Source: Chryseobacterium angstadtii | Lineage (GTDB): Bacteria > Bacteroidota > Bacteroidia > Flavobacteriales > Weeksellaceae | DNA length: 64,000 nt | Assembly: GCF_001045465.1 (NCBI RefSeq) | Contig: NZ_LFND01000003.1 | Span: 930,001-994,000 of the forward strand | Direction of reading: 5' to 3' | In this document: positions 17,172 through 24,168 of the stretch, piece by piece | How positions within the stretch are numbered: the stretch's first letter is position 1 | How the letters are laid out: each line of letters starts with the position of its first letter | Notes under the pieces: model-generated | What the model was told of the DNA's origin: nothing | The model's input: only the letters and a program-made list of their open reading frames with translations | The model's database searches: none | Translations under genes and position numbers: made by a program

Positions 17172-17262
17172 AAGTCTCCTATCTAAAATCTGATGTCTGA
17201 TATCTGACATCTTGGTTCTTGATTCTTGACTCTTGATTCTTGACTCTTGCCTCTTAACTCAA
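17172..17262. repeat. Heptad-phased degenerate repeat array, clearest example
   Basis: Thirteen consecutive 7-base units of the form nnnTCTn (for example ATGTCTG, ATATCTG, GATTCTT, GACTCTT) with no slip. It ends about 120 bases before the glgB start codon. The rest of the 16664-17381 gap shows no gene. Confidence 0.85.
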
Positions 17263-17381
17263 CAATAAAATAACACCTTATTCCGAGATCAGTTAACATA
17301 ATAATAATTTGATTAATTATTAACCGTTATTGCAGGGAATTTTCGTAGTTTCAAAGAAAAATAAAGTACAACGATATCTTG

Positions 17382-19328
17382 ATGAATTCTGTTAAAACCT
17401 ATACGCTGTTTACGGACCATGATGTTTATCTTTTTAAAGAAGGTAAACATTATAAGCTGTATGGGAAGTTCGGGGCACATTCCGTAGAAAAAGACGGTGT
17501 AAAAGGAGTGTATTTCTCCGTATGGGCTCCGTATGCCAAAAAGGTTTCCGTTATCGGAAATTTCAACAACTGGAATCATAAAGATCATATTTTGTTTCCA
17601 AGATGGGACGGGTCCGGGATATGGGAAGGCTTTATTGCCGGACTTACCTGGGGAACTTTATATAAATATGCCATAGAAACAGCCAGAGGTGAAATTCTGG
17701 AAAAAAGTGACCCGTATGCATTAAGCTGGGAGCAGAATTTACAGGCGGCATCACTGGTTTCTACAACCTGGTACGAATGGAGCGATCAGGACTGGATGGA
17801 AAAACGACACGAAAAAAACAGTCTTGATGCACCGATATCCGTTTACGAGCTTCATTTAGGTTCCTGGGTAAGGCAGGGCGATGCCCCGAACAGGTATTTA
17901 AATTATAGGGATATTGCGAAAAAACTGGTTCCTTATGTGAAAGAGATGGGGTTTAGCCATGTAGAATTTATGCCGGTTATGGAATATCCTTATGATCCAA
18001 GCTGGGGATACCAGATTACAGGATTTTATGCGGCTACTTCAAGGTTCGGATCACCTCAGGATCTTATGTTTCTGATTGATGAGCTTCATAAAAATAATAT
18101 CGGGGTTATTCTGGACTGGGTACCTTCTCATTTTCCGGGGGACGCAAACGGTCTTCACCGTTTTGACGGCTCTTACCTTTATGAACATGAAGATCCCAGA
18201 AAAGGTTTTCATCCCGACTGGAAATCTTATATCTTTAATTACGGAAGGAATGAGGTGAAGTCGTTTTTGATTTCCAATGCCATGTTCTGGCTGGAACGTT
18301 ATCACGCAGACGGGCTCCGCGTAGATGCGGTGACTTCAATGCTTCATCTCGATTATTCCAGGAATGAGGGCGAATGGGAACCCAATATTGAAGGAGGAAA
18401 TGTAAACCTTGAGGCGAAAACTTTCCTGCAGGAATTCAATACGGCAGTTTATAAGGAATTCGGGGATAGTATTATCACTATTGCAGAAGAAAGTTCGGAT
18501 TTTCCGATGCTTACAAAACCAGTTCATGATGGCGGAGTAGGATTTGGGATGAAATGGATGATGGGATGGATGCACGACACTCTGGATTACTTCAAAGAGG
18601 CTCCGGAACACAGGAAATACCATCACCATAAAATTACTTTTGCCTCTGTGTATATGTATAATGAAAATTATATGATGCCACTGTCACATGATGAAGTGGT
18701 ACACGGAAAAGCAAGTCTGATTTATAAAATGCCGGGCGACGAATGGCAGAAATTTGCCAACCTCCGCGCGCTCTATGTATATATGTACACGCATCCGGGA
18801 GCGAAACTTCTCTTTATGGGCGACGAATTTGCCCAGACAGGAGAATGGAATTTTACCCGGAGTCTGGACTGGCATCTGCTGCAGTATCCTGTTCATCAGG
18901 GCGTACAGTCGCTTGTAAAAGACCTGAATCATTTGTACAGATCTGAACATGCTTTATATGAAAATCAGTTTAATAAAAGCGGATTTGAATGGGTAGAAGC
19001 AGATGATCTGGAGAATTCAGTATATGTGTATCTGAGGAAAGGGAAAAGAAGAGATGATGTTTTAATTGTAGTTCTGAACCTGAAACCGCAAGTATTGGAA
19101 TACAGAATTGGCGTGAATGCAGGAACTCATTGGGAAGTCATTCTTAATTCCGATGATCAGAAATACAATGGAAGTGGTGCAGATGCAGATATTTTGAATG
19201 AGAAACATGAAGAATGGTTAAGATATCCGAAATCCATCACCTTAAAAATTCCTCCGATGGCCGGGATTATTTTAAGACAGAGAAAAGATAAAAAGTATAA
19301 ATTACACCGAATAAAACATAAGAAATAA
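17382..19328 (+). CDS. glgB: 1,4-alpha-glucan (glycogen) branching enzyme
   Basis: About 648 residues, GH13. It cuts alpha-1,4 chains and re-attaches them in alpha-1,6 linkage to make glycogen branches. The CBM48 module (about residues 45-95) has VIGNFNNWN. The catalytic barrel has the nucleophile D315 in GLRVDAVTS, the acid/base E369 in TIAEESSDFP and the third acid in LSHDEVVHGK. I chose the ATG at 17382; the frame also allows a TTG directly before it. The stop lies 5 bases before glgA, so glgB, glgA, a lipoprotein gene and glgC form one operon. Confidence 0.95.
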   Translation: MNSVKTYTLFTDHDVYLFKEGKHYKLYGKFGAHSVEKDGVKGVYFSVWAPYAKKVSVIGNFNNWNHKDHILFPRWDGSGIWEGFIAGLTWGTLYKYAIETARGEILEKSDPYALSWEQNLQAASLVSTTWYEWSDQDWMEKRHEKNSLDAPISVYELHLGSWVRQGDAPNRYLNYRDIAKKLVPYVKEMGFSHVEFMPVMEYPYDPSWGYQITGFYAATSRFGSPQDLMFLIDELHKNNIGVILDWVPSHFPGDANGLHRFDGSYLYEHEDPRKGFHPDWKSYIFNYGRNEVKSFLISNAMFWLERYHADGLRVDAVTSMLHLDYSRNEGEWEPNIEGGNVNLEAKTFLQEFNTAVYKEFGDSIITIAEESSDFPMLTKPVHDGGVGFGMKWMMGWMHDTLDYFKEAPEHRKYHHHKITFASVYMYNENYMMPLSHDEVVHGKASLIYKMPGDEWQKFANLRALYVYMYTHPGAKLLFMGDEFAQTGEWNFTRSLDWHLLQYPVHQGVQSLVKDLNHLYRSEHALYENQFNKSGFEWVEADDLENSVYVYLRKGKRRDDVLIVVLNLKPQVLEYRIGVNAGTHWEVILNSDDQKYNGSGADADILNEKHEEWLRYPKSITLKIPPMAGIILRQRKDKKYKLHRIKHKK

Positions 19329-19333
19329 AAATA

Positions 19334-20782
19334 ATGAAGAGGAAGATGCAACAAAATACAAATGACACCGAGACTATGGTAATATATCATTTAAGCACGG
19401 AATGTTATCCCATCGCCAAAGTAGGAGGTTTGGCAGATGTGGTGGGGGCATTGCCGAAATATCAGAATAAAATCAAAGGAATAGATGCCAAGGTGGTTAT
19501 GCCCTGGTACAACAAACCTTTTGTTCATGAGCATGAATTTGATATTGTTTTTGATGGTTTTATCCATCAGGGACCGAATATGCTTCAGGTTCAGGTGATG
19601 AAAGAGAAAACGGATGTTTTGGGATTTGAATTGTACATGGTGAAAATTCCGGGGCTTTTAGATAGAGACAATCCTTATGGCTATCAGGACGAAAGTTTTC
19701 AGTTTCTGGCTTTTCAGAATGGAGTGCTTCACTGGCTCTCCGCAATGAAAATCTGTCCGGATGTACTACATTGCCATGATTACCATACAGGTCTGGTGCC
19801 TTTTATGACGCAACATTGCCCTGAATTTGAATTTTTAAAAGGTGTAAAAACCATAGGAACCATTCATAACGGAGAATATCAGGGAATGATGAGCTGGAAT
19901 ATGGCGAATTATATGCCTTCTTTTGACTCCTATAAATGGGGACTCTTAGACTGGAACGGTTTTATTAATCCGCTGGCAAGCATGATCAAATGTTCACATG
20001 CTTTTACCACAGTCTCGGAAGGCTATCTTGAAGAGCTCTTTATCAGTTTCCGCGGCCTGGAAAGTCTGGTGCGCGAAGAATTCGGAAAGGCATATGGGAT
20101 TATCAACGGAATTGATACGGAAGTATGGAACCCGGAGACCGATCCGATGCTGGATTTTAATTTTAACATCAAAAATGCAGTAGCCCAGAAGAAAAAAAAT
20201 AAAGAAAAACTCTGTAAAGAATATGGTTTGAAACCGGAGCTTCCGCTTTTCGCATTTATAGGAAGGTTTGCTACGGAAAAAGGTGCCGATTTTCTTCCGG
20301 ATGTAGTCTGGAAAAGTATTAAACAGAGCTATGGAGCATTAAATATTATGATTCTGGGTTCAGGAAATGCTTATATCGAAAATAAACTGAAAGAATATCA
20401 GCATACCTACACCAATTTTGCACTGGATCTGGGGTATAAAGAACATCTTTCCCATAAGATCTATGCTTCTGCAGACTTCCTGCTGATGCCATCGAGAGTG
20501 GAGCCATGCGGACTGAATCAGATGTATTCCATGAGATACGGAACGGTCCCTGTCGTGAGATATACCGGAGGTTTGAGAGATACCGTAGAAGATATTTCCA
20601 CAGGAGGAGCCGGTCTGAATTTTACGTATCCGGGTGTAGATGATATTGTTCATGCTATGAACAGGGCATTGGCAGTCTATAACCAGAAAGGGGTAATGAA
20701 AGATCTGATCTATGCCAATATGAATTTTGATTTTGCATGGGAGAAATCCGCAGAAAAATATATAGCTTTATATAATAACTGA
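19334..20782 (+). CDS. glgA: Glycogen synthase (GT5)
   Basis: 482 residues. It transfers glucose from ADP-glucose to the growing glycogen chain. The N-terminal KVGGLADVV motif (K29) binds ADP-glucose, and the C-terminal lobe has PSRVEPCGLNQMYSM and TGGLRDTVED, typical of GT5 starch and glycogen synthases. The first 14 residues before MVIYHLSTE look poorly conserved, so a start at methionine 15 is possible. It lies 5 bases after glgB and 4 bases before a small lipoprotein gene. Confidence 0.95.
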   Translation: MKRKMQQNTNDTETMVIYHLSTECYPIAKVGGLADVVGALPKYQNKIKGIDAKVVMPWYNKPFVHEHEFDIVFDGFIHQGPNMLQVQVMKEKTDVLGFELYMVKIPGLLDRDNPYGYQDESFQFLAFQNGVLHWLSAMKICPDVLHCHDYHTGLVPFMTQHCPEFEFLKGVKTIGTIHNGEYQGMMSWNMANYMPSFDSYKWGLLDWNGFINPLASMIKCSHAFTTVSEGYLEELFISFRGLESLVREEFGKAYGIINGIDTEVWNPETDPMLDFNFNIKNAVAQKKKNKEKLCKEYGLKPELPLFAFIGRFATEKGADFLPDVVWKSIKQSYGALNIMILGSGNAYIENKLKEYQHTYTNFALDLGYKEHLSHKIYASADFLLMPSRVEPCGLNQMYSMRYGTVPVVRYTGGLRDTVEDISTGGAGLNFTYPGVDDIVHAMNRALAVYNQKGVMKDLIYANMNFDFAWEKSAEKYIALYNN

Positions 20783-20786
20783 TACG

Positions 20787-21326
20787 ATGAAAATTTCCGG
20801 AGCTTTTTTGATAATGATGATCGTTCTTTTTTCATGTAAGAAAGAAGATCAAGGAAGCTATTATGGAGACTATTTCTGGATTTACACCTATGGATATCCA
20901 AGAATGGAGTTTTTCGAAGCGGCAGAGGGAATTTCCGAGAAATGGAAAATTAAATACCATGCTGTTTCCGGATGTATGATCGATCAGAAAATGAGGAATA
21001 CTGTGGATGCCAAAAACAAAAAGACCTATGCTGCCATTGAAAATAAATTAGGGAAAAGCTGGAGAGAAAAATACAATAGAGACATTGATCATTTTATGAT
21101 GAAAAAGGTAGATGTAATGGATGTTCTGATCACCAATAAATTATTCAGGGAAGAACTTAAAAAGCATTACATTGAAATTGATAATGTAGATAAAGACGTA
21201 TTTGAACTCAGTGATGAAGGAGACTTCAGGGTGATTGTTTATAATAATGACCTGAAATATGAAAACAAAGAATGCTTAAGATTGGCAGTAAACACTAAGA
21301 ATAGAACAGTAAATTTAATTCAATAA
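20787..21326 (+). CDS. Putative lipoprotein of unknown function, inside the glycogen operon
   Basis: 179 residues. A hydrophobic signal ends in VLFSC with C17 as the likely lipidated cysteine, followed by KKED, so the product should sit in an envelope membrane. The rest is charged, rich in Lys, Asp and Tyr, with no family that I recognise. It begins 4 bases after glgA and ends 14 bases before glgC, so it is almost certainly co-transcribed with cytoplasmic glycogen enzymes, although nothing in it suggests sugar binding. Confidence 0.75.
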   Translation: MKISGAFLIMMIVLFSCKKEDQGSYYGDYFWIYTYGYPRMEFFEAAEGISEKWKIKYHAVSGCMIDQKMRNTVDAKNKKTYAAIENKLGKSWREKYNRDIDHFMMKKVDVMDVLITNKLFREELKKHYIEIDNVDKDVFELSDEGDFRVIVYNNDLKYENKECLRLAVNTKNRTVNLIQ

Positions 21327-21340
21327 AACGCAAGATACTT

Positions 21341-22609
21341 ATGAAACGAAATGTAATCTCCATTGTTTTAGGAGGCGGCAGAGGGACAAGATTATTCCCG
21401 TTAACGTATTCGAGATCAAAACCGGCAGTTCCTATTGCAGGAAAATATAGGCTGGTAGATATTCCTATTTCAAACTGTCTGAATTCGGGACTGAATAAAA
21501 TCCTGGTTCTAACGCAGTTCAATTCAGCTTCTTTAAATTCACATATCAAGAACTCTTACCATTTTGATATTTTCAGCAAAGGCTTTGTAGATATTCTTGC
21601 GGCCGAGCAGAATGTGGAAAACGAAAGCTGGTATCAGGGAACGGCAGATGCAGTCCGCCAGTCGATGAAGCATCTGGAAAAGTATGATTATGACTATATT
21701 CTGATTCTTTCCGGAGATCAGCTCTACCAGATAGATTTCAGGGAAATGCTGGATTTTCACATTGAAAACGGCGGCGATGTGACCATTGCTACCATTCCCG
21801 TTGTAGCCAAAGATGCAACAGGTTTCGGAATTTTAAAATCCGATGATGACGGAAATATCACCTCCTTCTATGAAAAACCGGAGTATGATGTTCTGGATAG
21901 CCTGAAATCTGAAGTTTCGGAGGAAAACAAACATAAAGGAAAAGAATATCTGGCTTCTATGGGGATCTATATTTTCACGAGAACGATTCTGAAAAAGATG
22001 TTTGAAGAAGGAGCTGGAGACGATTTCGGTAAAGATATTATCCCGAATTCAATAGGGAAGTACAAAACATTAAGCTATCAATATGAGGGTTACTGGACAG
22101 ATATCGGAACTATAGAATCGTTTTACGAAGCGAATCTGGATCTTTGTCAGGATCTTCCGCAGTTTAATCTGTTTTCTTCTTCACCCATCTACACCAGAGC
22201 CAGAATGCTTCCGCCGTCAAAAATCAATGGTTCTTATGTGAGTAAGGCTGTTTTCGGTGATGGTTGTATCATTATGGCAGATAAGATTGAAAATTCAGTG
22301 ATTGGGAACAGAACGAGAATAGACAAAGGAAGTACCATTGTGAATTCTTACGTGATGGGTGCCGATTTTTATCAGAATACCACAGAAATTGTCCTTAACG
22401 ACAGAAGTGGCCGCCCTAATATGGGAATCGGAAAATACTGTTATATTGAAAAGGCTATTCTCGATAAAAACTGTTATATCGGCGATAATGTTAAAATCAT
22501 AGGAGGAAAACATCTTCCGGATGGTGACTACGGAACCCATTCTGTTCAGGATGGAATTGTTGTAGTGAAAAAAGGAGCGGTTCTTCCTTCAGGAACTCAT
22601 ATTGGATAA
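21341..22609 (+). CDS. glgC: Glucose-1-phosphate adenylyltransferase
   Basis: 422 residues. It makes ADP-glucose from ATP and glucose-1-phosphate, the committed step to glycogen. The N-terminal nucleotidyltransferase domain has GGGRGTRLFPLT (11-22), SKPAVPIAGKYRLVD and SGDQLYQ. The C-terminal third (from about 290) is a left-handed beta-helix with repeats such as VIGNRTRID. The length and the KYRLVD region fit the bacterial allosteric enzyme. It ends the glg operon; no hairpin terminator is seen after it, only dispersed repeats. Confidence 0.95.
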   Translation: MKRNVISIVLGGGRGTRLFPLTYSRSKPAVPIAGKYRLVDIPISNCLNSGLNKILVLTQFNSASLNSHIKNSYHFDIFSKGFVDILAAEQNVENESWYQGTADAVRQSMKHLEKYDYDYILILSGDQLYQIDFREMLDFHIENGGDVTIATIPVVAKDATGFGILKSDDDGNITSFYEKPEYDVLDSLKSEVSEENKHKGKEYLASMGIYIFTRTILKKMFEEGAGDDFGKDIIPNSIGKYKTLSYQYEGYWTDIGTIESFYEANLDLCQDLPQFNLFSSSPIYTRARMLPPSKINGSYVSKAVFGDGCIIMADKIENSVIGNRTRIDKGSTIVNSYVMGADFYQNTTEIVLNDRSGRPNMGIGKYCYIEKAILDKNCYIGDNVKIIGGKHLPDGDYGTHSVQDGIVVVKKGAVLPSGTHIG

Positions 22610-22648
22610 GAAAGAGGATACTTTTTTAAGCTGTTTTCTTTGAACACC

Positions 22649-22738
22649 GTCATTGCGAGCCTTTAGGCGAAGTAATCTCAGATTTACGCCATAAAAGTAT
22701 TTTAGAGATTGCTTCGTCGCTTCGCTCCTCGCAATGAC
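22649..22738. repeat. Palindromic dispersed repeat (GTCATTGCGAG type)
   Basis: The ends are inverted copies (GTCATTGCGAG at 22649-22659 and CTCGCAATGAC at 22728-22738), with inner complementary AATCTC/GAGATT segments. Repeats of this form occur in many unrelated bacterial genomes as non-coding palindromes. Confidence 0.75.
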
Positions 22739-22742
22739 ATTA

Positions 22743-22834
22743 TACAATTTTATCGGAGATAAAATCCTTGCGCCTTAAAACATAAAGTAGGTAAGAAATT
22801 TTGCGTTCTTTTGCGATTAACCAAATATAAAACC
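22743..22834. repeat. Dispersed intergenic repeat, second copy of the 842-935 unit
   Basis: It begins ATTTTATCGGAGATAAAA and follows the 842-935 copy with small gaps through ACATAAAG, TTTGCG and CCAAATATAAA. It directly abuts the palindromic repeat at 22649-22738. The rest of the 22610-22968 gap shows no gene. Confidence 0.65.
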
Positions 22835-22968
22835 GGTTCAAACGGGATAGGTTTAAAAAAGTGATTAAAAAGGAACTTCATGAATTGGATTCCCGGATAT
22901 AAACTTCCAGCCTTCAACCTCCATCAGGTTAATTAGTGTTAAACATAAAAACTAGGGTGATCAACATA

Positions 22969-22999
22969 TTGGTCACTTTTTTTATTTGTATTACTTTTG
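22969..22999 (+). promoter_or_regulatory. Promoter of the SRPBCC gene
   Basis: TTG at 22969-22971, a 20-base spacer, then TACTTTTG at 22992-22999: a full Bacteroidota promoter. The ATG lies only 4 bases after the -7 box, so the transcript may be leaderless. Confidence 0.65.
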
Positions 23000-23003
23000 T
23001 GCG

Positions 23004-24044
23004 ATGCGTTTTTTCAAAATTACAGCCGCGATTCTTGTTTTACTGGTAGGAGCTTATGCTGCTTCCATGTATTATTTTGTGGATGAAAACAAGGATTTTA
23101 AGATAGAAAAAGAGATTGATTATCCGCTGGATAAAGTCTTTTCCCAATTCAATAACCTGCAGCATTTTACCCGCTGGAACAATTTTTTTACAAGCTCCCA
23201 GTCTGTGGATATAGATTATTATACGCCATATGAAGGACAGGGTAGTGCGATTAGCTATGTGGACCCTAAAAATGATACGGACGGGGAAATGTTTATCCGA
23301 TATGAAAATCCCGGCAAAAGCCTGCGTTATCAGCTTTTTGAAGACAGAAACGAAAATCCGACGGTGGTAGATGTTCAGTTCAAACCGGTTTCTGCAGAGA
23401 AAACGAAGATTACGTGGTATGTTCATACGCCAAAACTTTCTGTACTGAGAAGAGTTGAAAATTTCTGGACAGAAGACCGTTTTGCGGAAAATATTACCAA
23501 AAGTATGGTCAATCTGAAAAACGTACTGGGTAACAAAGTGGAGAAAGATCACCAGATGGCTTCCATAAAATATGATAGCCTTATGGTGGAAAATGAAGAC
23601 GATAAACTGCTTCTGGGAATCAATGTAAGTGCTTCCAACAAGAAAGATGCACTGTACAAAAATATCGTTATGAATTACAGTAAAATCTATAATTATGTGA
23701 CGATGGATCTTGGAAAAAGAGACGATGAATTTGGTTTTCCGGTGCTGATTACCGATGCGGATAATTACAAAGATAAAGAGGTTTCTTACTTTCTCGGAAT
23801 TCCACTTTCCAAAAAGATCGGGGTTACGGATAATAATTTCAATTTCCGGACTGTAAATCCTTCCCAAAACTACATTATGTACTACAAAGGAAACTACGAA
23901 GGCAGAATAAGGGCAGTTCAGCAGCTGATTCAGAAGGCGAAAAAAGACGAGATGCGCTTCGGAGATATCCGTCAGACCTTTATTGAACGTCCGATAGAGG
24001 GGCAGGAGGTAAACATGAAGCTCTCATTATCAGTGTTTAAGTGA
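23004..24044 (+). CDS. Membrane-anchored SRPBCC-domain protein with possible effector-binding C-terminal domain
   Basis: About 346 residues. One N-terminal membrane helix (about residues 5-22) precedes an SRPBCC/polyketide-cyclase-like domain (about 30-180, with DYPLDKVFSQFNNLQHFTRWN). The C-terminal part (200-346, ending in an EGQEV segment) looks like a GyrI/effector-binding domain. Such proteins bind small hydrophobic ligands; the ligand is unknown. The frame can be extended to a TTG at 22986, but that lies across the -7 promoter box, so I use the ATG at 23004. Confidence 0.75.
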   Translation: MRFFKITAAILVLLVGAYAASMYYFVDENKDFKIEKEIDYPLDKVFSQFNNLQHFTRWNNFFTSSQSVDIDYYTPYEGQGSAISYVDPKNDTDGEMFIRYENPGKSLRYQLFEDRNENPTVVDVQFKPVSAEKTKITWYVHTPKLSVLRRVENFWTEDRFAENITKSMVNLKNVLGNKVEKDHQMASIKYDSLMVENEDDKLLLGINVSASNKKDALYKNIVMNYSKIYNYVTMDLGKRDDEFGFPVLITDADNYKDKEVSYFLGIPLSKKIGVTDNNFNFRTVNPSQNYIMYYKGNYEGRIRAVQQLIQKAKKDEMRFGDIRQTFIERPIEGQEVNMKLSLSVFK

Positions 24045-24114
24045 TTTTTTTTTAATTATTTTTTTCTTAATATTTTTTAACGGTCTCAGGCTGTCTTAAC
24101 TCGGTTTTTTTTAT

Positions 24115-24122
24115 TAAATTTG
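24115..24122 (+). promoter_or_regulatory. -7 promoter box for sucAB
   Basis: TAAATTTG matches TAnnTTTG exactly, 46 bases before the sucA start codon. The -33 element is unclear. Confidence 0.5.
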
Positions 24123-24168
24123 AAGATTAATTCTACAAATAAATTTTAATAATAGATAAACTGTAATA

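Noticed and set aside
22649..22738. Insertion sequence remnant
   Set aside because: Only palindromic repeat sequence is present, without any transposase fragment.
23040..23867. 275-residue open frame on the minus strand
   Set aside because: It lies fully inside the SRPBCC gene on the other strand. The product is rich in Ile, Phe and His with no domain, as expected for an antisense shadow.
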